A DNA stretch of 64,000 nucleotides from VRUE01 sp963812335 (GTDB lineage: Bacteria > Actinomycetota > Thermoleophilia > Solirubrobacterales > 70-9). The translations under genes were made by a program, and so were the position numbers. The DNA lies in NCBI GenBank assembly GCA_963812335.1, contig CAWEUU010000004.1, forward strand, positions 682,001 to 746,000, given 5' to 3'. The notes beneath the pieces were generated by a model, which was not told where the DNA came from, did no database searches, and saw only the letters and a list, made by a program, of their open reading frames with translations. This document shows, piece by piece, positions 56,554-64,000 of this stretch. The first letter of the stretch is position 1; every line of letters starts with the position of its first letter.

Positions 56554-57588
56554 TCAGCCGGCCGGGCCGAAGGCGTCGATCAGGCGGTTCTGGTACTCGC
56601 TCAGCTCCGCGGGCGAGATGAAGTAGGTCGGCGGGGTGAGGAAGAGGCCGTCGGCGCGCTCTGCCGTTGCCTCGACCCGGGCGCGGACCTTGTCGAGCGG
56701 GCCGGCGGCGCAGTAGGTGTCGACCATCTCGTCGCTGATCGCGGCGGGGACGGCGGCGAGGTCGCCGCGGCGGAAGGCCTCGCCGGCCTCGACCGCGTTT
56801 TCGGCGAAGCCGTGCAGCTCCCACAGCGGCATGTAGGTCTTGACCGTGGCGTAGAAGGAGATCGTGCGGCGGGCCATCTCGAGCGCCTGCGCCTCGTCCT
56901 CGTCGATCGCGCAGCAGACGGTCGGCAGGTAGTCGAACGAGGAGCGCTCCCGGCCGGAGCGCTTCAGCCCCTGCTCGAAGGAGGAGACGACGACCTCGTC
57001 GATCCAGCGCAGGCTCTGGATCGGGTGGCCGATCAGGCCGTCGGCGACGTCGCCGGCCATGCGGCACATGCCGCCCTGTACGCCGGCGGTGTAGATCGGC
57101 ACCGAGTCGCGCGGGGCTGGGTGAGGCCGCACCCAGCCCTTGATGTCGATGTCGTAGTAGGAGCCCTCGTAGCGGATCGGCTCGCCCGCCCCGGCCTGCT
57201 GCATGATCAGCCGCGTCGCCTCGACCGCCTCGCGCAGGTGCGGCGCCGGCTTGCCGTACTCGGCGTTATGCCAGGTTTCATTCAGCCGCTTGACCCCGGA
57301 GCCGAGCCCGAGCCGGAAGCGCCCGCCCGACATCTCGTCGATGTCGAGCGCCGAGATGGCGACGATGAACGGGCTGCGGGTGAAGGCCCAGGCGATCCCG
57401 GTGGCGACGCCGATCCTCTCTGTGCGCCCGGCCAGATAGGCGGCCTGGGTGACCGAGGAGCGGAACAGCTCCGGCGCCCAGACGCACTCGACGCCCGCCG
57501 CCTCGGCCCGCTTCGCCTCGGCCTCGAGATCGGCGACCGTGGTGCCGATCGCGGCGACCGAGATCCGATCCAGCGCGCTCAAGTGCAC
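56554..57588 (-). CDS. LLM-class, probably F420-dependent oxidoreductase
   Basis: This 344-residue TIM-barrel of the luciferase-like monooxygenase family has VECVWAPELFRSSVTQAAYLAGRTERIGVATGIAWAFTRSP in two parts, GRFRLGLGSGV, GWVRPHPAPRDSVPIYTAGV and YLPTVCCAI. In actinobacteria most such proteins use coenzyme F420, so that cofactor is likely but not shown. It is the last gene after two acyl-CoA dehydrogenases, which suggests a lipid or steroid substrate. Start: GTG at 57588 with GGAAGG 7 nt upstream. Confidence 0.85.
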   Translation of the reverse strand: MHLSALDRISVAAIGTTVADLEAEAKRAEAAGVECVWAPELFRSSVTQAAYLAGRTERIGVATGIAWAFTRSPFIVAISALDIDEMSGGRFRLGLGSGVKRLNETWHNAEYGKPAPHLREAVEATRLIMQQAGAGEPIRYEGSYYDIDIKGWVRPHPAPRDSVPIYTAGVQGGMCRMAGDVADGLIGHPIQSLRWIDEVVVSSFEQGLKRSGRERSSFDYLPTVCCAIDEDEAQALEMARRTISFYATVKTYMPLWELHGFAENAVEAGEAFRRGDLAAVPAAISDEMVDTYCAAGPLDKVRARVEATAERADGLFLTPPTYFISPAELSEYQNRLIDAFGPAG

Positions 57589-57649
57589 GCCCCAACCTTC
57601 CGCTGTTCCTTGGCCCCAAATAACGAGGGAAAGGAACAGCGGTGCGAGT

Positions 57650-58768
57650 TCATGCGGGTGCCGCGGCCTCGGCGAGCACGAGATCGGCGACCCGCTCGCG
57701 GTGCCAGCGCGCGTCGCCGAAGGTCGCCGCGTTCGCCTTGCCGCGCTTGAGGAAGAAGTGCAGGTCGTGCTCCCAGGTGAAGCCGATCCCACCGTGCACC
57801 TGGAGCGAGGCGTCGGGGACGCGCCAGCCGGCGTCGGAGGCGTAGGCCTTCGCCATCGAGGCGGCCAGCGGCAGCGACTGCGGCTCGGCGTCGGCAGCCC
57901 ATGCGGCGCCGTAGACGGCCGAGCGCGAGTTCTCGGTCTCGAGCAGCATCTGCGCGCAGCGGTGCGAGACGGCCTGGTAGGCGCCGATCGGGCGGCCGAA
58001 CTGCTGCCGGTCTTTGGCGTACTCGACCGCCATCTCCATCGTCCGCTGGGCGATCCCGGTCGACTCGGCCGCGATCGCGGTGCAGGCCCGCCAGAGCACC
58101 GGCAGGTAATCGGCCTGGGCCCCGGCCAGCGTCGCCTCGGGCCCGACGCGGACGCCGTCGAAGCGCACCGAGTAGAGGCGGCGGGTGGGGTCGATCGATT
58201 TCTCGGCGCTGACGGTGACGCCGTCGGCCTCGCTCTCGACGATGTGCCTGCGCCCGTCGGCGGTGGCGACGAGGAGGAAGTCGGCGCCCGCGGCGTCCAT
58301 GACCAGGACCTTCTCGCCGTCGAGGATCAGGCCATCGCCGTCTTCCTTCGCCTCCATGCCGAAATAGCCGATCGCGGCGCTGCCGCCGGCCTCGAAGAGG
58401 GCGAGCGTGCCGCGCGCCTCGCCGCTCGCCATCGGCCGCAGCCAGCGCTCGCGCTGCTCGTCGGTCCCGTTGGTAGCGAGGGCCAGCGCGGTGACGGTGG
58501 TCGAGAGCAGAGGCGAGGGCGCCAGCGCGTAGCCCATCTCCTCGAAGAGGACGGCGAGGTCGACGATCCCGAGCCCCTGTCCACCCCACTCCTCGGGCAG
58601 CGCCAGGCCGGGCCAGCCGAGCTCGGCCATCTCCGCCCAGTCGGCGGGCTCGAAGCCATGCTCGCTCCCGGCCAGCTCGCGGATCCGCTCGGACTTGTAA
58701 CGCGCGGCGAGGAACTCGCGCGCGGTTGACTTGATCGCCTGCTGCTCGTCGGTGAGGTCGAAGTACAT
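57650..58768 (-). CDS. Acyl-CoA dehydrogenase-like subunit (probable non-catalytic partner)
   Basis: This 372-residue acyl-CoA dehydrogenase fold protein begins YFDLTDEQQAIKSTAREFL and ends HGGIGFTWEHDLHFFLKRGKANAATFGD. The usual C-terminal catalytic glutamate block (as in FEGTAEIQ) is absent. This resembles the beta subunits of actinobacterial heteromeric enzymes (FadE/ChsE types), in which one subunit supplies the active-site base. The adjacent upstream gene encodes a subunit with the glutamate. The two probably form an alpha2beta2 complex acting on large acyl chains. Confidence 0.85.
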   Translation of the reverse strand: MYFDLTDEQQAIKSTAREFLAARYKSERIRELAGSEHGFEPADWAEMAELGWPGLALPEEWGGQGLGIVDLAVLFEEMGYALAPSPLLSTTVTALALATNGTDEQRERWLRPMASGEARGTLALFEAGGSAAIGYFGMEAKEDGDGLILDGEKVLVMDAAGADFLLVATADGRRHIVESEADGVTVSAEKSIDPTRRLYSVRFDGVRVGPEATLAGAQADYLPVLWRACTAIAAESTGIAQRTMEMAVEYAKDRQQFGRPIGAYQAVSHRCAQMLLETENSRSAVYGAAWAADAEPQSLPLAASMAKAYASDAGWRVPDASLQVHGGIGFTWEHDLHFFLKRGKANAATFGDARWHRERVADLVLAEAAAPA

Positions 58769-58795
58769 TTGTCGGTAACCGCCCCTCGGGGGCCC

Positions 58796-59974
58796 CTAGC
58801 GCAGCCTCGGCAGGCCGAGCACACGCTCGGCGATGATGTTTTTGAGGATGTCGGTGGTGCCGCCCTCGATCGAGTTGGCGCGCGAGCGCAGGAACGAGTA
58901 CTGCCAGGCGCCGTTGGCGACAGCGTGCTCGGCGCCGCGGTCGAGCGGCGCGTAGGCGCCCTCGATCTCCAGCGCCAGCTCGGCGATCCGCTGGTTGATG
59001 TCGGCCCACTGCCACTTGCCCAGCGAGCCCTCGGGCCCGGGGATGCCCGACTGCATCGTCTTGGTCAGGCCGCGATAGGCGTTGAGCCGCATCGTCTCGG
59101 CCTCGATCTGAAGCTGGGCGATGCGGTCCCGGTAGAGCGGGTCGTCGGCCGCGCGGTGGCCGTTGACCGGTGTCTCCCTGGCCAGCTGGGTCAGCTTCTT
59201 GAGGCTGTTGGAGATCTGCGAGATCGCCCCGAAGGCGAGCCCGGCGCGCTCGTTCATCAGCGTCGTGATCGCCACCGACCAGCCGTTGCCGACACCGCCG
59301 ACGACGTTCTCGTCGGGGATCCGCGCTTCCTCCATGAAAACCTCGTTGAACTCGCCCTCACCCGTGATCTGGACCAGCGGCTTGGCCTCCACTCCCTCCT
59401 GCTCCATGTCCAGCAGGAAATAGGTGAGCCCCTTGTGCTTGGGCGCGTCGGGATCGGTGCGGGCGACCAGCATGCACCACTTCGCGTACTGGGCAAACGT
59501 CGTCCAGACCTTCTGCCCGGTGACGACCCATTCGTCGCCGTCCTTGACCGCCTTCGTCTTCAGCGAGGCGAGATCGGAGCCCGACTCCGGCTCGGAGAAC
59601 CCCTGGCACCAGATCTCCTCGGCGGTCAGGATCGGCTCCAGGTAGCGCTGCTTCTGCTCGTCGGTGCCGTGGGCGATGACCACGGGGCCGCCCATCGCCA
59701 GGCCGAGCACGTTGGCCGGGCTCGGCGCTTCCTGGCGTGCCGCCTCGCCGACGAAGATCGCCTGCTCGATCAGGGTCGCGCCGCGGCCGCCGTACTCCTT
59801 CGGCCATGAGATCCCGGCCCAACCCGCGCCGTGCAGCTTGCGCTGCCACTCGCTGCGGAAGGCCATCACCTCCTCCAGCCCCGCCTCGGGCTCCGGGCCG
59901 GGGTGGTTCTCTTCCAGCCAGGTGCGAACCTCGTCGCGGAACTCCGTCTCAGACGGTGAGAGGCTCAGGTCCAT
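58796..59974 (-). CDS. Acyl-CoA dehydrogenase (probable catalytic subunit)
   Basis: This 392-residue protein begins DLSLSPSETEFRDEVRTWLEENHPG and has QGFSEPESGSDLASLKT for FAD and acyl-CoA binding, FAQYAKWCMLVAR, and the C-terminal catalytic glutamate in ANSIEGGTTDILKN. Start: ATG at 59974, 9 nt after TATGCT. It lies 27 nt upstream of a related but glutamate-less subunit and downstream of a thiolase gene, in a lipid or steroid catabolic block. Confidence 0.9.
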   Translation of the reverse strand: MDLSLSPSETEFRDEVRTWLEENHPGPEPEAGLEEVMAFRSEWQRKLHGAGWAGISWPKEYGGRGATLIEQAIFVGEAARQEAPSPANVLGLAMGGPVVIAHGTDEQKQRYLEPILTAEEIWCQGFSEPESGSDLASLKTKAVKDGDEWVVTGQKVWTTFAQYAKWCMLVARTDPDAPKHKGLTYFLLDMEQEGVEAKPLVQITGEGEFNEVFMEEARIPDENVVGGVGNGWSVAITTLMNERAGLAFGAISQISNSLKKLTQLARETPVNGHRAADDPLYRDRIAQLQIEAETMRLNAYRGLTKTMQSGIPGPEGSLGKWQWADINQRIAELALEIEGAYAPLDRGAEHAVANGAWQYSFLRSRANSIEGGTTDILKNIIAERVLGLPRLR

Positions 59975-60039
59975 CGCCGGATCAGCATAGCGGGCAACTG
60001 GCCGCCCAGCCAGGTCAGTCGCGGCGGTCGCGGACGGCC

Positions 60040-61227
60040 TCAGACGCGCTGGATCACGGTGCCGGTGCCGAGGCCGCCACCGCAGCACATCGTCACCAGG
60101 CCGGTCTCCTTGTCGGAGCGCTCCATCTCGTGCAGCAGCGTGGTGATCAGGCGGGCGCCGCTCGAGCCGAGCGGGTGGCCGAGCGCGATCGCGCCGCCGT
60201 TGACGTTGACCCTGTCCATGTCGGGGTCGAGCTCGCGCCGCCAGGCGGCGACGACCGAGGCGAAGGCCTCGTTGATCTCGACCAGGTCGAAGTCGCCCAT
60301 CTCCATCCCGTTGCGCTCGAGCAGTTTCCTCGTCGCCGGGATCGGGCCGGTGAGCATGATCACGGGGTCGACGCCGACCGTCGTCTGGTCGTAGATCCGC
60401 GCCCGCGGCTCCAGCCCCAGCGCCTCCGCCTTCTCGCGCGTCATCAGCAGCACCGCGGCGGCGCCGTCGGAGACCTGCGAGGAGTTGCCGGCGGTGACCT
60501 TGCCGTCCTCCTTGAAGGCCGGCTTCAGTTCGGCGAGTTTCTCCAGCGAGGTTTCCGGGCGGATCCCCTGGTCGGTCGCGTAGACGTCGCCGTTGACGCT
60601 GAACGGGACGATCTCGCGTTCGAAGCGACCCTCTTCGGTCGCCCTGGCGGCGAGCTGGTGCGAGCGCAGGCCGATCTCGTCGAGCTCGGAGCGGGGGATC
60701 TCCCACTTGTCGGCGATCATCTCGGCGGAGATCCCCTGCGGAACGAGGTTGTAGCGCTCCATCAGCTCGGGCGAGAAGGCGAGCCCGTGCTCCTCCATCA
60801 CGCTGTAGCTGTCAGCGAAGGAGATGTGGCCCATGTGCTCGACCCCGCCCGCGACCATCACGTCGTGGACGCCGGAGGCGACCATCGCCGCCGCGTAGTT
60901 GACCGCCTGCTGGCCGGAGCCGCACTGGCGGTCGACCGTTGCCGCCGGGGTCTCGACCGGCAGGCCGGCCTCGAGCCAGGCGTTGCGGGCGATGTTGATC
61001 CCCTGCTCGCCGAACTGCTGCACGCAGCCGGAGACGACATCCTCGACCTCGCTCGCATCGATCCCGGCGCGCTCGATCACCTCGGCGTAGGCCTTGGCGA
61101 GCAGGTTGGACGGGTGGACGTCCTTGTAGTAGCCCTTCTGCTCGTGGCCACGCCCGATCGGGGTGCGGACCGCCTCGACGATGACGACCTCGCGGCCGCC
61201 GAACTTTCCGTTTCCGTTGCCTGACAT
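60040..61227 (-). CDS. Acetyl-CoA C-acyltransferase (thiolase)
   Basis: This 395-residue degradative thiolase has the nucleophile C102 in VDRQCGSGQQAVN, the base histidine in ALGHPLGSSGARL and the second cysteine in VTMCCGGGLGTG. It cleaves 3-ketoacyl-CoA to shorten acyl chains; some close relatives act on steroid side chains. It is divergent from the 3-hydroxyacyl-CoA dehydrogenase gene, and the two share a perfect 16-bp palindrome, fitting joint control of beta-oxidation. Confidence 0.93.
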   Translation of the reverse strand: MSGNGNGKFGGREVVIVEAVRTPIGRGHEQKGYYKDVHPSNLLAKAYAEVIERAGIDASEVEDVVSGCVQQFGEQGINIARNAWLEAGLPVETPAATVDRQCGSGQQAVNYAAAMVASGVHDVMVAGGVEHMGHISFADSYSVMEEHGLAFSPELMERYNLVPQGISAEMIADKWEIPRSELDEIGLRSHQLAARATEEGRFEREIVPFSVNGDVYATDQGIRPETSLEKLAELKPAFKEDGKVTAGNSSQVSDGAAAVLLMTREKAEALGLEPRARIYDQTTVGVDPVIMLTGPIPATRKLLERNGMEMGDFDLVEINEAFASVVAAWRRELDPDMDRVNVNGGAIALGHPLGSSGARLITTLLHEMERSDKETGLVTMCCGGGLGTGTVIQRV

Positions 61228-61244
61228 CGAAGCCCTCCGTTCGC

Positions 61245-61260
61245 GATTGACCGGTCAATC
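61245..61260. promoter_or_regulatory. TetR-type operator between thiolase and 3-HADH genes
   Basis: GATTGACCGGTCAATC is a perfect 16-bp palindrome 18-33 nt before the thiolase start and 40-55 nt before the dehydrogenase start. It is of the kind bound by FadR/KstR-like TetR repressors of fatty-acid or steroid degradation. Confidence 0.65.
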
Positions 61261-61299
61261 AACCTTAGCGGGCGCGACGTGTTAGAAACCCCGTCTCAA

Positions 61300-62123
<824 letters not shown>

Positions 62124-62127
<4 letters not shown>

Positions 62128-62351
62128 CGCCGTCCGGCTCTATCCCAGATCACGTCGGCCGGCGTGCAGCCCTGCGTGCGGGCGGTCGCTTCGACCTCCT
62201 TCCAGGGCAGCTCCGCTTCGGGCAGGTCGTCCCAGCGGGCCAGGTCGAGGGCCTCGACCGCTCCCTTGAGCGCCGGGCCGAGATGCTGCTCGGAGCGAAG
62301 CAGGGCCCTGAGGACCTCCAACTGCTTATCGCTCATGCGCACAACCCACAT
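62124..62351 (-). CDS. Small conserved hypothetical protein
   Basis: This 75-residue protein (MSDKQLEVLRALLRSEQHLGPALKGAVEAL, WDDLPEAELPWKEVEATARTQGCTPADVIWDRAG) is helical and not recognised. A clear GGAGG lies 6 nt before the ATG at 62351. Its stop shares CTAG with the stop of the convergent dehydrogenase. Confidence 0.65.
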
Positions 62352-62395
62352 GCGATACCTCCAGGGTTAGGCGGAACGCGGGTTGCTCAGGAAAC

Positions 62396-63721
62396 CTAGG
62401 CCGAGGTCCGGACGGAATCCCCGCCGCCGGCCGAGCCGCTGATCCGCACCGCCTCGACCCGGTTCTCGCGCACCGACTCGACCCGGATCGTGTAGCCGTT
62501 GGAGGCGATCGTGTCGCCGCGCTTCGGCAGCCGGCCGAGTTCGCCGAAGACGTAGCCGCCGATCGAGTTGTAGGCGTCGCTGTCGCCCGGCAGCTCGATC
62601 CCGGCGTCGGCGAGGTCGCCGAGCGAGACGTGGCCGCGCACGAACCACTCGCCGCCGGCGAGCTGGCGCAGGGCGGCGGCGCGGGGGTCGGTCTCGTCCT
62701 CGATCTCTCCCACCACCTCCTCGAGGATGTCCTCGACGGTGACGATCCCGACCGTGCGGCCGTACTCGTCGACGATCACCGCGAGCGAGGTGCGCTGCAC
62801 CTGCAGGTCGTGCAGGAGGTCGTCGAGCGGGCGGGTCTCGGGGACGATCACGGCATCGCGCACGACCGGCTCGATCGTCGCCTCGGGGCCGTCGCTCATG
62901 TAGAGGCGGGCGAGGCTGTTGTTGTGGACGATGCCCTTGACCCGGTCGGGGTTGTCTTCCTCGATCACGACCAGGCGGGTGTGGCCCGAGGTGACACAGC
63001 GGCGCAGCGCGGTCTCAACCGTCTCGGAGGCGTCGACGGTGACCACCGCCGGAATCGGCGTCATCACCTCACGCGCCTCCTGCTCGTGCAGGTGGAAGAC
63101 GCCGCCGAGCATGCCGGCCTCGCCCGGGTCGAGCCGCCCGCGCTGGGCGCCGCGCACGATCATCAGCCGCAGCTCCTCGGGCGAGCCGACCTCCTCGTCG
63201 GCCTCGGGCTCGATCCGCAGCACGCGGGTGACGAAGAACCGCGCCGGCGCGTTGGTCACCACGATCAGCGGGTGGAAGAGCCGGCGGAAGACCTCCAGCG
63301 GCCGCGAGATGCCGAGCAGCAGGCTCTCGGCGCGGGCGATACCGACCATCTTCGGCGCCTGCTCGCCGAAGATCACGTGCAGCAGGGTGACCACGGCGTA
63401 GGCGAACACGAAGGCGACCAGCAGCGAGGCGGCGTGGCCGAGGAACCCGTCGAGCAACGGCTCGATCAACGTCGCGATCGCCGGCTCGCCGAGGAAGCCG
63501 ATGCCGATCGAGGCGAGCGTGATCCCGACCTGCGAGGTGGCGACGTACTCGTCGACGTGGTCGAGCTGGTGCAGGGCCAGCCGGGCGGGGCCGCTTCCCT
63601 GCTCAGCCTTGCCCTCGATCCGGCTGCGCCGCGAGCGCACGATCGCGAACTCGGTCGCGACGAAGAAACCGTTCACCCCCACCAGGAGGAGAACGAGGAG
63701 GATGAGCAGCAGGGCGCTCAC
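62396..63721 (-). CDS. CNNM/HlyC-CorC family protein with CBS domains
   Basis: This 441-residue membrane protein has a DUF21/CNNM transmembrane domain (LLLILLVLLLVGVNGFFVATEFAIVRSRRSRIE, further helices to about residue 150), a CBS pair (about 205-330: VMTPIPAVVTVD, TSGHTRLVVIEED, LAVIVDEYGRTVGIVTVEDILEEVVGEI) and a C-terminal CorC_HlyC domain (GDSDAYNSIGGYVF, GDTI). Relatives act in magnesium or cobalt handling. Start: GTG at 63721. Confidence 0.93.
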   Translation of the reverse strand: MSALLLILLVLLLVGVNGFFVATEFAIVRSRRSRIEGKAEQGSGPARLALHQLDHVDEYVATSQVGITLASIGIGFLGEPAIATLIEPLLDGFLGHAASLLVAFVFAYAVVTLLHVIFGEQAPKMVGIARAESLLLGISRPLEVFRRLFHPLIVVTNAPARFFVTRVLRIEPEADEEVGSPEELRLMIVRGAQRGRLDPGEAGMLGGVFHLHEQEAREVMTPIPAVVTVDASETVETALRRCVTSGHTRLVVIEEDNPDRVKGIVHNNSLARLYMSDGPEATIEPVVRDAVIVPETRPLDDLLHDLQVQRTSLAVIVDEYGRTVGIVTVEDILEEVVGEIEDETDPRAAALRQLAGGEWFVRGHVSLGDLADAGIELPGDSDAYNSIGGYVFGELGRLPKRGDTIASNGYTIRVESVRENRVEAVRISGSAGGGDSVRTSA

Positions 63722-63840
63722 CGGCTATTTCGCCCGATACTTCGGGGGAGGTCGTCTTCGGCCATTCGGCAATTGGTGAATATAGCCATCCCGCGCGCGG
63801 AATGGCGAAGCGGCTGCATCGATGACATATTGAGCGCGTC

Positions 63841-64000
63841 ATGCGCATTGCCAGTCTCGTCCCATCCGCAACGGAGATGCTCTTCGCGCTCGGTTTGGGC
63901 GACAGAGTCGTCGCCGTCACCCACGAGTGCGACTACCCGCCACAGGCCCGCCGGCTCCCCCACCTGACCCGCACCGTGCTCGCCGACGGCCTCAGCGGCC
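63841..64000 (+). CDS. BtuF-like cobalamin/metal-chelate binding protein, N-terminal fragment
   Basis: The first 53 residues of a gene that runs off the window. It begins RIASLVPSATEMLFALGLG and continues with VVAVTHECDYPPQARRLP, typical of periplasmic-binding-protein-fold proteins annotated as cobalamin or iron-chelate transport components. No signal peptide precedes the domain, a variant also known among cytoplasmic BtuF-like proteins. Start: ATG at 63841. Confidence 0.8.
   Translation, partial: MRIASLVPSATEMLFALGLGDRVVAVTHECDYPPQARRLPHLTRTVLADGLSG

Noticed and set aside
63722..63840. Cobalamin riboswitch before the BtuF-like gene
   Set aside because: The gap is only about 119 nt and no B12-box-like conserved core was seen.

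Overview
This window is high-GC (about 70 %) bacterial chromosome, densely packed, with most genes read from the start-codon overlaps ATGA, GTGA and TTGA. The gene set suggests an actinobacterium, most likely of the class Thermoleophilia (Solirubrobacter/Conexibacter type): a CysO-dependent cysteine pathway, a Rrf2-linked SUF system, a wax-ester-synthase-like acyltransferase, an F420-type LLM oxidoreductase, paired acyl-CoA dehydrogenases and a MarP-like protease. This assignment is inferred from gene content and style, not from a database search. No rRNA, tRNA or CRISPR array was seen. About twenty genes have a TANNNT box 6-8 nt before the start codon, so leaderless transcription looks common.

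Layout. 1-3371: end of hyuA, hyuB, a DUF1802 protein and a peptidase-MA-like protein. 3368-6673 (minus): a sulfur-carrier cysteine cluster (DUF2007 protein, Mec-like JAMM protease, CysM, CysO, rhodanese-ThiF activating enzyme), then HtpX. 7723-10671: a NarL-type two-component system and an MFS exporter. 10699-17360: an Fe-S assembly cluster, Rrf2-sufC-sufS-sufU, an antisense secreted esterase, then a Rieske ferredoxin-sufB-sufD. 17464-23152: a membrane protein with a compensated double frameshift and its cupredoxin-like lipoprotein partner, a thioredoxin-like protein, IspH, a WS/DGAT acyltransferase and FxsA.

23185-25816 is the most distinctive region: a small, decayed integrative element in the 3' end of a sufT-like (DUF59) gene. 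It is bounded by 40-bp direct repeats that regenerate the last codons of that gene, has iterated GGGGAYG repeats just inside both ends, and carries a truncated, frameshifted tyrosine recombinase, a possible toxin-antitoxin pair and three unrecognised small genes.

25777-41312: sufT, a HAD hydrolase, an AddAB/AdnAB-like helicase-nuclease pair, xseAB, a HxlR regulator divergent from a MarP-like protease, a MecA_N-type penicillin-binding protein, a lipoprotein, an SRPBCC protein, an FHA protein and a coiled-coil protein. 41413-50627 (minus): gltB, then the operon lysA-hom-thrC-thrB for aspartate-family amino acids. 50680-56540: a Gly/Ser-rich membrane protein, an M23 peptidase, an acyl-CoA dehydrogenase, a cell-wall-binding-repeat-like protein and an MBL-fold hydrolase. 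56554-62127: a lipid-catabolism block (LLM oxidoreductase, two unlike acyl-CoA dehydrogenases, thiolase, 3-hydroxyacyl-CoA dehydrogenase). It shares a TetR-type palindrome with the acyl-CoA dehydrogenase at 52663-53931. The window ends with a CNNM/CBS protein and the start of a BtuF-like binding protein.

Three large nested inverted repeats (20139-20230, 37278-37371, 41313-41411) fill intergenic gaps and probably act as terminators. No intergenic gap exceeds 300 bases.
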